64,000 nucleotides of DNA from Psychroserpens sp. Hel_I_66 (GCF_000799465.1 NZ_JUGU01000001.1:2252501-2316500); one strand, 5' to 3'; shown: positions 18,824-28,380, counted from the stretch's first letter. Notes: generated by a model from the letters alone, not told the origin. Program-made: numbers and translations.

Positions 18824-20515
18824 ATGCAGCTTTCAAAACAAGAAATAGTAAGACGCGAAAAACTCGCAAAATTAAGAGCCTTAGGCATCAACCCATATCC
18901 TGCAGATTTATTTCCTGTTGATCACACATCTAAACAGGTAAAAAATACGTTTTCTGAAGGTAAAAAAGTAATTATCGCTGGTCGCTTAATGTCTCGTCGT
19001 ATTCAAGGAACTGCTAGTTTTGCTGAGATACAAGATAGTGCTGGAAGAATACAAGTCTATTTTAACAGGGATGAAATATGCCAAGGAGAAGACAAAAGTA
19101 AATACAACGATGTCTATAAAAAACTATTGGATATTGGGGATTTTGTTGGTGTAGAAGGAGAACTGTTCACAACGCAAGTGGGTGAAAAAACCGTAATGGT
19201 AAAAGATTTTACGTTATTGAGTAAAGCTTTAAAACCTTTACCTCAACCACGCGTTGACAGTGAAGGCACTATTCATGATGCTTTTACAGATCCCGAACAA
19301 CGTTACAGACAGCGATATGCCGATTTAATTGTAAATCCGCATGTTAAAGAAGTTTTTGTGAAACGCACAAAGCTTTTCAATGCTATGCGTGAATTTTTCA
19401 ATAACTCAGGTTATTTTGAAGTTGAAACTCCAATATTGCAACCCATACCTGGAGGCGCTGCAGCACGACCGTTTACAACTCATCACAATAGTTTGGACAT
19501 TCCATTATATATGAGAATTGCTAATGAATTATATCTAAAAAGACTCATCGTTGGTGGTTTTGATGGCGTTTACGAGTTTTCTAAAAACTTTAGAAATGAA
19601 GGTATGGATCGTACGCACAATCCAGAGTTTACAGCAATGGAAATTTATGTATCCTACAAAGATTATAACTGGATGATGGATTTTTGTGAGCGTCTTTTAG
19701 AGCACTGTGCCATGGCAGTTAATGGCACGACAGAAGCTACATTTGGTGATCATAAGATTAATTTCAAAGCACCTTATGCTCGTGTAACCATGGCAGACTC
19801 CATCAAGCACTTTACTGGTTTTGATATCAACGGAAAGTCTGAGGCTGAAATTCGACAAGCAGCAAAAGATATGCACATTGATGTCGATGACACCATGGGT
19901 AAAGGAAAGTTAATTGATGAGATTTTTGGGGAAAAATGTGAAGGCAACTACATACAACCAACGTTTATTACAGATTATCCAAAAGAAATGAGTCCGTTAT
20001 GTAAAGAACACCGTGACAATCCAGAACTCACAGAGCGTTTTGAGTTAATGGTCTGCGGAAAAGAAATTGCAAACGCATACAGTGAGTTAAACGACCCAAT
20101 AGACCAACGTGAGCGATTTGAGCACCAATTAAAACTGGCTGCAAAAGGTGATGATGAAGCTACCGAATTTATTGATTATGACTTCTTGCGCGCTCTAGAG
20201 TATGGTATGCCTCCAACCTCTGGGATGGGAATTGGAATGGACCGTTTAATCATGTTTTTAACCAATAACCAATCCATACAAGAAGTATTGTTTTTTCCTC
20301 AAATGCGTCCAGAAAAGAAGCAGGTTGAAATGACCGAGGAAGAGAAAGAAATTTTTAGTATTCTAAAATCAAACTCTCCTATAGAACTCAACGATCTTAA
20401 ATCCAAATCGGGTTTGAGCAATAAAAAATGGGATAAATCCATAAAAGGATTAACCGCAAAAGGGATTGCAAATGTTGTAAAAAACGATGAAGGTTTAGTT
20501 GTTGAAATAGTTTGA
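18824..20515 (+). CDS. lysS: Lysyl-tRNA synthetase, class II
   Basis: 563 residues. Charges tRNA-Lys. The N-terminal anticodon-binding OB fold (about 55-150, GRLMSRRIQGTASFAEIQD) is followed by the class II core: motif 2 (YEFSKNFRNEGMDRTHNPEFT) and motif 3 (GMGIGMDRLIMFLT). The GGAAARPFTTHHN segment is typical of LysRS. About 65 residues beyond the catalytic core (EMTEEEKEIFSILKSNSP... to the end) form a charged helical appendix, found in other flavobacterial LysRS, which explains the length over the usual 500. A terminator follows. Confidence 0.98.
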   Translation: MQLSKQEIVRREKLAKLRALGINPYPADLFPVDHTSKQVKNTFSEGKKVIIAGRLMSRRIQGTASFAEIQDSAGRIQVYFNRDEICQGEDKSKYNDVYKKLLDIGDFVGVEGELFTTQVGEKTVMVKDFTLLSKALKPLPQPRVDSEGTIHDAFTDPEQRYRQRYADLIVNPHVKEVFVKRTKLFNAMREFFNNSGYFEVETPILQPIPGGAAARPFTTHHNSLDIPLYMRIANELYLKRLIVGGFDGVYEFSKNFRNEGMDRTHNPEFTAMEIYVSYKDYNWMMDFCERLLEHCAMAVNGTTEATFGDHKINFKAPYARVTMADSIKHFTGFDINGKSEAEIRQAAKDMHIDVDDTMGKGKLIDEIFGEKCEGNYIQPTFITDYPKEMSPLCKEHRDNPELTERFELMVCGKEIANAYSELNDPIDQRERFEHQLKLAAKGDDEATEFIDYDFLRALEYGMPPTSGMGIGMDRLIMFLTNNQSIQEVLFFPQMRPEKKQVEMTEEEKEIFSILKSNSPIELNDLKSKSGLSNKKWDKSIKGLTAKGIANVVKNDEGLVVEIV

Positions 20516-20567
20516 TTTTTCTTCGGAAATATGAAAATTTAAAACATTTTAGCACCTATTGAATATA

Positions 20568-20598
20568 AAAGCATATCGAAGAGAGATATGCTTTTTTT
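20568..20598 (+). terminator. Intrinsic terminator after lysS
   Basis: Stem AAAGCATATC / GATATGCTTT (20568-20577 with 20585-20594), loop GAAGAGA, T-run to 20598. It lies between two copies of the TTC(C/G)GAA motif in opposite orientation (20521-20528 and 20615-20622). Confidence 0.88.
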
Positions 20599-20754
20599 GT
20601 TGTTTTTTTAAACCTTCCGAAGAAATAAAACTTGAAAATTTAAATTTTACTATTCTTTTGAGGTTAAAATCCTACCAGATAACGATTTGATGGTTTTTTT
20701 AAAAAAGTTTTTTATTAAATTCGCAATCAGCTATTAATAAGAAAACTGACCCAA

Positions 20755-22290
20755 ATGTTAAAAAAAATTGCACTACTCCTTTTTGTTGCAAGTCTTGCAT
20801 TTGCTTGTAACAATGATGACGACATGGTTTCTGCATGTAATGTTGTTACTAATGTATCTTCAAATTCTATTACAGACAGCTCAGCAAATATAACTTGGAG
20901 TGATGCCAGTAATGTTGGATCATACATCGTAGAATATGGTACTTCTGGTTTTTCATTAGGAGGAGGAACGTTAGTCAATGCTACAGATCATACAATTTCA
21001 ATTTCTGCATTGCAAGGTGATACGACTTATGATGTCTACGTACAGACCGTGTGCTCTCAAGACAACACTAGCATGTTTACAGATGTCTATAGTTTTACCA
21101 CATCTACAACACCTTGTGCTACTGTAGTAAATGTGAATTCTAGTATGATCACAGATAATTCTGCATTAATTTCTTGGGAAGACACTGTTAATACAGGTGC
21201 TAGCTACGAATTAGAATATGGCACATCTGGATTTACTTTGGGTAGTGGGACGACTATTGCTTCAAGTTCAACTTCTTTTGAAATTATTGGCTTATTGGCA
21301 AATACAGATTATGATTTGTATGTAAGAGCTTTATGTAGTGATAGTAACGTGAGCTCAAATTCTGAAATTATCACCTTTAGAACACTTGCAATACCTGTAA
21401 TACCAGAATTTAGACCAACACTTTCAGAATTAAACTTATTTGTTGGTGATTTAGAAAATTTAGAAATCACACCTTACGGTTTTGAATATGATTTACACAC
21501 AAGATTATTTACAGATTACGCAACAAAGCAACGTTTTTTCGTTTTGCCCACGGGAGAAAAATTAACGTATAATGGCGAAGGGTTACCAATTTTTCCTGAT
21601 AATTCAATAATCGTAAAAACATTTTATTACAATATTGATGATAGAGATATCTCTTTAGGACAAAAAATAATAGAAACTAGGCTACTCATCAAGATTGATG
21701 GCAACTGGGAAACTGGCGATTACAAATGGAACGATTCTCAAACAGAGGCTTTTTTAGATCTAAGCGGAAGTACAGTGCCTGTGAGTTGGATTGATTCTGA
21801 AGGTGTAACCCAAAATGTTAATTATGAAATACCTTCAAATACAGATTGTTTCACGTGTCATCAAACCAATGGCTCTATGACTCCAATTGGTCCTAAAATG
21901 CGAACAATTAATTTTAATTTTAATGGATCAAATCAAATACAACAATTGATAAATAATGATATGCTACAAGGCTTAACAGATCCTACAAGCGTTAGTTTAT
22001 TACCAAATTGGGAAGATCCAACGGTATCATTAGATAGACGTGCAAGAGCATATATGGATATTAATTGCGCACATTGTCACACTCCAGGTGGTTTTTGTGA
22101 TGAAATATCAACATTAAGGTTATCCTATGAAACTGCTTACGAAGAATCGTCTATTTCAGAAAGACGTAATAGTATTTTAGCAAGAATACAAAATACGATT
22201 CCAGAATATGGTATGCCATTGATTGGTACTACAATAGTTCATGAAGAAGCTGTTGACGTACTTATTGAATATATCAACTCATTAGAATAA
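20755..22290 (+). CDS. Lipoprotein: two fibronectin III domains plus diheme cytochrome c
   Basis: 511 residues. Lipoprotein signal with Cys18 followed by NNDDD, suggesting surface export. Two fibronectin-III-like domains (about 28-116 and 121-210) share the pattern ITWSDA...YIVEYGTSGF and DTTYDVYVQTVC. The remaining 300 residues match the SO2930-type diheme cytochrome c pattern: two haem sites, CFTCH (365-369) and CAHCH (438-442), with the C-terminal EYGMPLIGTT as a possible distal Met region. It is likely an extracytoplasmic electron carrier or haem enzyme tethered to the outer membrane. The redox partner is unknown. Flanked by terminators on both sides, so transcribed alone. Confidence 0.85.
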   Translation: MLKKIALLLFVASLAFACNNDDDMVSACNVVTNVSSNSITDSSANITWSDASNVGSYIVEYGTSGFSLGGGTLVNATDHTISISALQGDTTYDVYVQTVCSQDNTSMFTDVYSFTTSTTPCATVVNVNSSMITDNSALISWEDTVNTGASYELEYGTSGFTLGSGTTIASSSTSFEIIGLLANTDYDLYVRALCSDSNVSSNSEIITFRTLAIPVIPEFRPTLSELNLFVGDLENLEITPYGFEYDLHTRLFTDYATKQRFFVLPTGEKLTYNGEGLPIFPDNSIIVKTFYYNIDDRDISLGQKIIETRLLIKIDGNWETGDYKWNDSQTEAFLDLSGSTVPVSWIDSEGVTQNVNYEIPSNTDCFTCHQTNGSMTPIGPKMRTINFNFNGSNQIQQLINNDMLQGLTDPTSVSLLPNWEDPTVSLDRRARAYMDINCAHCHTPGGFCDEISTLRLSYETAYEESSISERRNSILARIQNTIPEYGMPLIGTTIVHEEAVDVLIEYINSLE

Positions 22291-22311
22291 TGATTTTTAC
22301 TTTTGAAGAAC

Positions 22312-22336
22312 AGCCAACAACTTGTTGCTTTTTTTT
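22312..22336 (+). terminator. Probable intrinsic terminator after diheme cytochrome gene
   Basis: Short hairpin AG(C)CAACA / TGTTGCT with one bulged base and a 3-base loop, followed by eight T. Weaker stem than the other terminators in the window, but placed 21 bp after the stop. Confidence 0.55.
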
Positions 22337-22437
22337 AGAAAAAAATATAAGTTAAATTCATATTAAAAGTAGATTATCATTTTTAACCCATCTACAGATT
22401 TGTTATTTTAGGAGACTAATTTAAAAAATCGACAATT

Positions 22438-24921
22438 TTGAAGCAACTTTCCATTAAGCTACTACTTGTAGTTTCCGTACTATTTATTTCTTTTTCTTGC
22501 TCTACTGCAAAAAAAGCAAATAAATCTAAAGCAGATACTGCTGCTACACCTTCAGGAAAAAAACCTGGTAAAAACGATCCAAAACCTTACAGTAAAGTCA
22601 TTACGAAAGACGCGAAGAGCGATGTTGGATTGTTTACAGTTCATATGCTAGACGATAAGTATTATTATGAGATTCCAGATTCTCTATTTGATAGAGAAAT
22701 GTTAATGGTGACTCGTATCTCTAAAACCGCTAGCGGATTAGGATTTGGTGGCGGAAAGCAAAATGAGCAAGTATTACGCTGGCAGAAAAAAGGTAAGAAA
22801 GTTGTAGTTCGTGTTGTATCTTACAACGTAACTGCAGCAGATTCTCTTCCTGTAAACGAGGCAGTGGAAAATTCCAATTTTGAACCTGTTTTATATACAT
22901 TCCCAATTGAAGCTTTTAGTAAGGATTCTACGAGCACAGTAATTGATGCGACACCTCTTTTTGAAAAAGATGTAAAATCATTAGGCTTACCACAATATAG
23001 AAGAACACCTTATAAAGTGTCACGTTTAGAAAGCGACAAATCTTTTATTGAAAGTATAAAAAGTTACCCTAGAAATATTGAGGCAAGACATGTAAAAACA
23101 TACGCTGCTGGTCAACCACCTTCAAATTCTAGTACTGGAAGCATTTCTATAGAAATCAATAACTCAATGATTTTGTTACCAGACAATCCAATGAAGCGTC
23201 GTTACTTTGATGAAAGAGTTGGATGGTTTACAAGCAGTACAACAGATTATGGTTTAGAAGATCAAAAAAGTAAATCTTTAGAATATTTAGATCGTTGGAG
23301 ATTAGAGGTTAAAGATGAGGATGTTGATGCATTTAAACGAGGAGAATTAGTTGTTCCGAAGAAACAAATCGTTTATTATATTGATAGAGCTACTCCAGTG
23401 AAATGGAGAAAATACATCAAACAAGGTATTGAGGACTGGCAAGTTGCTTTTGAAGCTGCAGGATTCAAAGATGCTATTATTGCAATGGATCCTCCAACAG
23501 TTGAAGAAGATCCAGAATGGAGTCCAGAAGATGCGCGCTACTCTGTAGTTCGTTATTTAGCCTCACCAATACCAAATGCAAACGGACCGCACGTAAGTGA
23601 TCCAAGAACTGGAGAAATTTTAGAAAGTGATATTAACTGGTACCACAACGTTATGTCTTTATTACGCGGTTGGTTCTTTGTACAAACTGCTGCTATAAAT
23701 CCAGATGCGCAAAGCCCACAATTTAAAGACGAAGTTATGGGACGTTTAATTCGTTTTGTATCTGCCCATGAAGTTGGACACACACTAGGATTACCACATA
23801 ATATGGGAAGTAGCGTTGCCTACCCTGTAGAAAAACTGCGTGATGCCGAATTTACAAGAGTCAACGGTACTGCGCCATCAATTATGGATTATGCTCGTTT
23901 TAACTACGTAGCACAACCAGGAGATGAAGGTGTCGCGCTAATGCCAAATATTGGTACCTATGACAAATATGCGATTGCTTGGGGTTACAAACCTATTATG
24001 GGTAAAACTGCTGAAGAAGAAAAACCTATTCTTAATGAATGGATTATGGAACACGCTGGAGACCCAATGTACCGTTTTGGTCATCAACAAGCTGGTGATG
24101 TTGTAGATCCAAGTTCACAAACTGAGGATTTAGGTGATGATGCCATGTTAGCAAGTAGCTACGGAATTAAAAACTTAAAGCGCATAGTTCCTAACTTAAT
24201 TGAATGGACAACAGAAACTGGTGAAGATTACGATGATTTAGAAGAAATGTATGGTCACGTAATTTCTCAATTTAATCGTTATATGGGACACGTATCCAAC
24301 AATATTGGTGGCGTTTATGAGTATTATAAAGCTGCTGGTCAAGAAGGCGCAGTGTACACAGCTGTACCTAAAGAAACTCAAAAAGAAGCAATGCAATTCA
24401 TTCAGGATAATTTATTTACAACACCAGAATGGTTGTTAAATAAAGAGATTTTTGATCGTATAGAATTTTCAGGTTCAGTAGAAAGAGTTCGTGGTTTACA
24501 AGAGCGTACATTAAATAACATTGTGAGCTTAGGTAAAATGCAACGTTTGACAGAAGCACATACTTACAACAACGATGCATACTCTTTACCTGATATGATG
24601 AGCGATTTACGTAGTGGTATCTGGAGTGAATTAAGAACAGGAAAGAATATTGATACGTATAGACGTAATTTACAGCGTGCTTACATTGACAGATTAGGAG
24701 AAATGATGACTGCGGAAAATCAAAGTGGAAGATCACGTAGCCCTTATGTAAAGGCGACCGCAGTAAACACAAGCCAGTCAGATATTAGAGCAGTTGTTCG
24801 TGCAGAGTTAACCTCTTTACGTAGTCAATTACGCTCTGCTCGTGGAGCTGACAATATGAGTAGAATTCATATTGCAGATGCTATTGAACGTATTGATATG
24901 ATTTTGAATCCTAATGGATAA
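22438..24921 (+). CDS. Zinc-dependent metalloprotease lipoprotein (DUF5117/DUF5118 type)
   Basis: 827 residues, starting at TTG; no usable ATG precedes the signal KQLSIKLLLVVSVLFISFSC. A Lys/Pro-rich linker follows the lipid Cys. The N-terminal domains (about 60-300) match DUF5118/DUF5117 (VGLFTVHMLDDKYYYEIPDSL, MLMVTRISKTASG). The protease core holds HEVGHTLGLPHN at residues 444-455, the HExxHxxGxxH zinc site with the Glu catalytic base, and SIMDYARFNYVAQPGD as the Met-turn. Large secreted enzymes of this family are common in Bacteroidota. It has its own transcription unit, with terminators on both sides. Confidence 0.93.
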   Translation: MKQLSIKLLLVVSVLFISFSCSTAKKANKSKADTAATPSGKKPGKNDPKPYSKVITKDAKSDVGLFTVHMLDDKYYYEIPDSLFDREMLMVTRISKTASGLGFGGGKQNEQVLRWQKKGKKVVVRVVSYNVTAADSLPVNEAVENSNFEPVLYTFPIEAFSKDSTSTVIDATPLFEKDVKSLGLPQYRRTPYKVSRLESDKSFIESIKSYPRNIEARHVKTYAAGQPPSNSSTGSISIEINNSMILLPDNPMKRRYFDERVGWFTSSTTDYGLEDQKSKSLEYLDRWRLEVKDEDVDAFKRGELVVPKKQIVYYIDRATPVKWRKYIKQGIEDWQVAFEAAGFKDAIIAMDPPTVEEDPEWSPEDARYSVVRYLASPIPNANGPHVSDPRTGEILESDINWYHNVMSLLRGWFFVQTAAINPDAQSPQFKDEVMGRLIRFVSAHEVGHTLGLPHNMGSSVAYPVEKLRDAEFTRVNGTAPSIMDYARFNYVAQPGDEGVALMPNIGTYDKYAIAWGYKPIMGKTAEEEKPILNEWIMEHAGDPMYRFGHQQAGDVVDPSSQTEDLGDDAMLASSYGIKNLKRIVPNLIEWTTETGEDYDDLEEMYGHVISQFNRYMGHVSNNIGGVYEYYKAAGQEGAVYTAVPKETQKEAMQFIQDNLFTTPEWLLNKEIFDRIEFSGSVERVRGLQERTLNNIVSLGKMQRLTEAHTYNNDAYSLPDMMSDLRSGIWSELRTGKNIDTYRRNLQRAYIDRLGEMMTAENQSGRSRSPYVKATAVNTSQSDIRAVVRAELTSLRSQLRSARGADNMSRIHIADAIERIDMILNPNG

Positions 24922-24971
24922 TGAATTAGACATCTTAGATTTCTTAGATGTTTAGACTAGGTTAGATATTA

Positions 24972-25006
24972 AAAAGCTTCAGAGAAATCTGGAGCTTTTC
25001 CTTTTT
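24972..25006 (+). terminator. Intrinsic terminator after metalloprotease gene
   Basis: Twelve-base arms AAAAGCTTCAGA / TCTGGAGCTTTT (24972-24983 with 24988-24999) with one mismatch and a GAAA tetraloop, followed by a T-rich run. Confidence 0.85.
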
Positions 25007-25038
25007 TAGTTTATATCTTTATCGAGTAGATTTAAAAC

Positions 25039-25554
25039 ATGAAAATAACCCACAAAAAATACCCAAACCACAACCTAGCTACTGAAAATGAACGTGGTGA
25101 AAATTTAATAATTGATTTTATATTTTCTTCAATATTAGGAGCCTTAGGTGTCGTGTTTTATTTTTATATAATTGACGACTATCAATACATCACCTTCAAA
25201 ATAAAGCTAACTGCTTTCTTAGTTTATCTCGCTGTAAGATTCTGTTATTATCTGCTTTTTGAATCTATCTATAGTAGAACACCAGGCAAATTTGAGACAC
25301 AAACAAAAGTAGTTGACAAAAACGGAAACAAGCCAAACGTATTTCAAGTTATTATAAGAAGCTTGAGCAGATTCATGAGCGTACTATCTGGTTTATCTGA
25401 TGATGAAAGAGCCATACACGATATGACATCTAATACCTTTGTAGTTTATGATGAGCATCTCAAAAAAATAAAATTCAAAAAATTATTAAACGTATTATTC
25501 AGCTTGTCTATTGCAGCAATAGCTATTTATTTTTTATTGAAATTACTTAACTAA
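25039..25554 (+). CDS. RDD-family membrane protein
   Basis: 171 residues. RDD proteins have three membrane helices with an Arg then two Asp. Here the first helix carries Asp (LIIDFIFSSILGALGVVFYFYIIDDY), the second is FLVYLAVRFCYYLLFES, followed by the typical YSRTPGKFETQTKVVD loop, and the third is FSLSIAAIAIYFLLKL. The GDDERAIHDM-like segment (DDERAIHDMTSNTFVVY) is also a family mark. Transport role possible (some members act as Na+/H+ antiporters), but not shown here. Convergent with the hydrolase gene 19 bp away. Confidence 0.88.
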   Translation: MKITHKKYPNHNLATENERGENLIIDFIFSSILGALGVVFYFYIIDDYQYITFKIKLTAFLVYLAVRFCYYLLFESIYSRTPGKFETQTKVVDKNGNKPNVFQVIIRSLSRFMSVLSGLSDDERAIHDMTSNTFVVYDEHLKKIKFKKLLNVLFSLSIAAIAIYFLLKLLN

Positions 25555-25573
25555 AAAAACGTTAATAACTTAA

Positions 25574-26395
25574 TCACAATAGTTGTTCAACTTCTTTACG
25601 ATACGTGTCAAAATCAATCAGGTTATTATGACTACCGCCTTCAATTGTGATAAACGTTGTGTTCTCTTTTGGAGCTACTGCTTTTAATTTTTCTGCGGAA
25701 GAATAAGGCACAATCCCATCATCTGTACCATGAAACATGGTAATTGGACATTTGACATCAACTATAAACTCATTGGAGGGAAACTTATATTTCAATAACA
25801 GAGACACGGGGAAAATTGGGAATCTCTGTTTAGCAACATCTAAAATGCTATAATAGGGTGTTTCTAAAATGAGTTGCTTTGGTTTGTTATTCGATGCCAA
25901 AAAAGTAGCAATCCCTGTCCCTAAAGAGCGACCATAAAGTGTGATGTGTTCTTCAGGATAGGATTTCAACAAATAACCATAACAAAACTGTGCATCATCA
26001 TAAAATGCTTGCTCGCTGAGTTTGCCTTTACTTTTTCCGTAGGTACGGTAATCCATAATAAACACATCGTAACCTTTGGCTACAAAAAATTCTGAAATTG
26101 TTCCCCAACGACTCAAATCGCCAGCGTTTCCGTGGAAATATAAGATGGCTCCTTTTGGATTTTCAGTTTTAAAATGTATGGCGTTGATTGATACATCTGC
26201 TTCAGGAGTTAAAAAGATTTCCTCAAATGGGTATTTGAATTCATATTGATAATCCTGAGGTAATTCCGAAGGAAGAAACAACAGTTTTTCTTGTAAAAAA
26301 TAGAGTGATGCGCCTATCATAACGTATAAAACTAAAAGTACTTTTAATACTCTTTTAAGCCTTTTTTTTAATTGGTTTTGAGGAATGGATGACAT
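25574..26395 (-). CDS. Membrane-anchored alpha/beta hydrolase (BEM46-like), copy 1
   Basis: 273 residues. An N-terminal helix (about 13-33) anchors it. The alpha/beta hydrolase core has the oxyanion motif YFHGNAGDLSRWG, the nucleophile elbow LYGRSLGTGIATF (Ser), Asp in FHGTDDGIVPYSSAEKL and His in GGSHNNL. Substrate unknown; relatives include lysophospholipase- and thioesterase-like enzymes. Its start lies inside the 3' end of the paralogous gene upstream (41 bp overlap), implying translational coupling. The two look like a tandem duplication. Confidence 0.9.
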   Translation of the reverse strand: MSSIPQNQLKKRLKRVLKVLLVLYVMIGASLYFLQEKLLFLPSELPQDYQYEFKYPFEEIFLTPEADVSINAIHFKTENPKGAILYFHGNAGDLSRWGTISEFFVAKGYDVFIMDYRTYGKSKGKLSEQAFYDDAQFCYGYLLKSYPEEHITLYGRSLGTGIATFLASNNKPKQLILETPYYSILDVAKQRFPIFPVSLLLKYKFPSNEFIVDVKCPITMFHGTDDGIVPYSSAEKLKAVAPKENTTFITIEGGSHNNLIDFDTYRKEVEQLL

Positions 26396-27233
26396 TTATG
26401 CTCGTGGTTTGTAAATCTATGGTTTTGGGTGTCTTATTTAAAATATCATCCAACATGATGTGATAGGATTCAAAATTATTCAGATTTTTGTGTCCGCCTC
26501 CAATAACCGTATGTAATTTCGTCAATTTAGGGTTTACTTTGGACAATTTGATACTGGTTTTAAACGGAATCAATTTATCCTGCGTACCATGAATAATATG
26601 AATAGGACATTGCACATATTTAAGCCATTTGTAAGTTGGTAACGGGTATTTAAGCAATAAAGACAATGGCATAAATGGTGCGTAACGTGCGGTAACTTTT
26701 GTCAAACTGTAATAAGGTGCGTCAAGGATGAGCATTTTGGGATGGTTCATAGAGGCGAGTTTTGCTGCGAAACCTGAGCCTAGGGATCTTCCGTAGAGGA
26801 TAATGCGATCTTCAGTCGTTTGTTCTTTGAGTTTATTATAGACCAATTGCAAATCATGTTTGATGGCTTTTTGCGAGCGTCTGCCTGTGCTTTTTCCGAA
26901 GCCTCGATAATCTACCATTAAAACGTTATAACCGTGTCTTGTGAAATCAACAGCGAATTTTCCCCAACCTTTGATGCTTTTTGAATTACCCTTGAGATAT
27001 AAAACGACGCCTTTACTTTCTTTCTTCGGAAAAAAACGCAATCCGTTAATTACAGCACCATCACGGGTTTCAAGGTTATATTCTTTGGTTTCTTGATTGT
27101 CATAATCAAATTGAAAATCTTTAGCCAACTTCTCGGGTTTAAACAGCATATAGTCTTGCAAATAGTACAACGCAACGCTAATTGCGATATAAATCACAAG
27201 AATGGTGATGATTGTGGATACCCAATATGCCAT
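26355..27233 (-). CDS. Membrane-anchored alpha/beta hydrolase (BEM46-like), copy 2
   Basis: 292 residues with the same layout as its downstream neighbour: N-terminal helix (about 6-27), YLKGNSKSIKGWG (oxyanion region, with Lys in place of the usual His), LYGRSLGSGFAAKLA (nucleophile Ser), IHGTQDKLIPFKTSIKLS (Asp) and GGGHKNL (His). The shared VDYRGFGKSTGRRSQKA / MDYRTYGKSKGKLSEQA segments show common descent with the other copy. The last 41 bp overlap the start of the downstream gene. A palindromic repeat lies 50 bp upstream of the start codon. Confidence 0.9.
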   Translation of the reverse strand: MAYWVSTIITILVIYIAISVALYYLQDYMLFKPEKLAKDFQFDYDNQETKEYNLETRDGAVINGLRFFPKKESKGVVLYLKGNSKSIKGWGKFAVDFTRHGYNVLMVDYRGFGKSTGRRSQKAIKHDLQLVYNKLKEQTTEDRIILYGRSLGSGFAAKLASMNHPKMLILDAPYYSLTKVTARYAPFMPLSLLLKYPLPTYKWLKYVQCPIHIIHGTQDKLIPFKTSIKLSKVNPKLTKLHTVIGGGHKNLNNFESYHIMLDDILNKTPKTIDLQTTSINVIHSSKPIKKKA

Positions 27234-27281
27234 AAAACGGAATTATTGATAACAAGATAGGAAAAAATTGTTTTTGATTTA

Positions 27282-27313
27282 AAACCCCACAAATTTTAAA
27301 AACCTGCGAGGTT
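27282..27313. repeat. Palindromic repeat, GGTTTTTAAAA family
   Basis: Imperfect palindrome with arms AACCCCACA... / ...TGCGAGGTT around a TTTTAAAA centre. It shares the GGTTTTTAAAA core with the element at 52534-52560. Palindromes of this type occur in many Bacteroidota intergenic regions. It could also serve as a terminator for the gene at 27345-27827. Confidence 0.6.
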
Positions 27314-27344
27314 TGGGTCAGCAATCTTTTTTACCAACCAATCA

Positions 27345-27827
27345 TCAAAACAAAAAGATCATGTAGACGATAATACCTTCGGCAATTCCCGTGATGATAC
27401 TCATGCCTAAAATATCCTTAATTTTACTTCGTAAAAAGAACACTGCACTTAAGATTGCCATAATGGCTGCCAACAAGATTTCTAGTGCTTTAATTTCCGA
27501 AAGTAAATAGGTGATTCCTGTAAATGCAGCAGTGATCCCAACAGTAATTAAACAGAATTTAATAATCTCATCTTTGTTATAATTGCCTTCTTTAAACCCT
27601 TTTCTCAAATCTCTAAGAATGGACAAAATAAAGAGCAAGGGCACAACAGATAAAAAAGGAGCAAAAATAACCTTGATACCTTTGACGATAGTTAAATCAT
27701 AATAAAGGAAAAAAGCTATTGCTGTAAATATTAGTAACGCTACCACAATTATGGATTGAAACGTAAATAACAATTCTCTTTTGTTGGAGTTAGTTCTTGG
27801 TTTTGGAGGTTGAATAATTGGATTCAT
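27345..27827 (-). CDS. Four-helix membrane protein of unknown function
   Basis: 160 residues. After a proline-rich cytoplasmic start (PIIQPPKPRTNSNKRE), four or five hydrophobic segments follow: about 22-44, 51-70, 89-108 and 113-130, then 138-158. It is similar in pattern to DUF4199/DUF308-like proteins, but I do not recognise a family. Transcribed in the same direction as the hydrolases; 84 bp separate it from the next membrane gene. Confidence 0.7.
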   Translation of the reverse strand: MNPIIQPPKPRTNSNKRELLFTFQSIIVVALLIFTAIAFFLYYDLTIVKGIKVIFAPFLSVVPLLFILSILRDLRKGFKEGNYNKDEIIKFCLITVGITAAFTGITYLLSEIKALEILLAAIMAILSAVFFLRSKIKDILGMSIITGIAEGIIVYMIFLF

Positions 27828-27862
27828 AATTTTAAATTTTTGATGATTTTACTTTATTTTTA

Positions 27863-27888
27863 GATTCTTCGCTACACTCTGTATGACA
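27863..27888. repeat. GATTCTTCGCTAC...TATGAC-type palindromic repeat
   Basis: GATTCTTCGCTACACTCTGT followed by ATGACA. It resembles the flavobacterial repeat that reads GATTCTTCGCTACGCTCAGAATGAC and ends in the same ATGACA as the paa-cluster palindromes. The arms are degenerate here, so it looks like a decayed copy. Confidence 0.45.
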
Positions 27889-27911
27889 TGTCAACCAAAG
27901 TATTGCAATTA

Positions 27912-28379
27912 TTAAGCGGTTAGAAAAAATACATGTATAGCTAATGAGAGCAGAACACCACTTAAAATCCCGTTGACTCTCAAATTGTTGTACAAAATAT
28001 AATTGAGCACATAACTACTTATGGTTGTGGAGTTGATGAGATGCGCAAAAACAAGATGATTTTCTAATTTTTGACCAGTCACCCACTCTATAAATTGCAT
28101 ACTCACAACACCTATTACGACACTCACAACTAGCAATATAGTTGCTGGCTTTTGATGTTTTAGCTTGTATTCATCGGTGTTTTGTGGTAAAAAATGTTCT
28201 ATTAATAGAAAACGCACAAAAAACAACATTGGTAATGGGAACAAAATAGATGCTATAATTTTCACAACATCCTTTAAGGTTTTGATTTCATCATATCCCA
28301 AAAAAACCAAGTAGATAAATACAACTACAGAAACTCCAGTAGTGACAATAAATGCGGTATTTAGTTTTTTGAGTTGCAT
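27912..28379 (-). CDS. Four-helix membrane protein of unknown function
   Basis: 155 residues with hydrophobic segments at about 9-28, 38-60, 78-96 and 105-150. No known motif. Its start codon is one base past the stop of a 52-residue membrane-peptide gene (28381-28539), so the two are surely one transcript. It may form a small membrane module with that peptide and the gene at 27345-27827. Confidence 0.65.
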   Translation of the reverse strand: MQLKKLNTAFIVTTGVSVVVFIYLVFLGYDEIKTLKDVVKIIASILFPLPMLFFVRFLLIEHFLPQNTDEYKLKHQKPATILLVVSVVIGVVSMQFIEWVTGQKLENHLVFAHLINSTTISSYVLNYILYNNLRVNGILSGVLLSLAIHVFFLTA

Positions 28380-28380
28380 C

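Noticed and set aside
23553..24772. Minus-strand frames opposite the zinc metalloprotease
   Set aside because: Antisense shadows; the HExxH protein on the plus strand explains the region.
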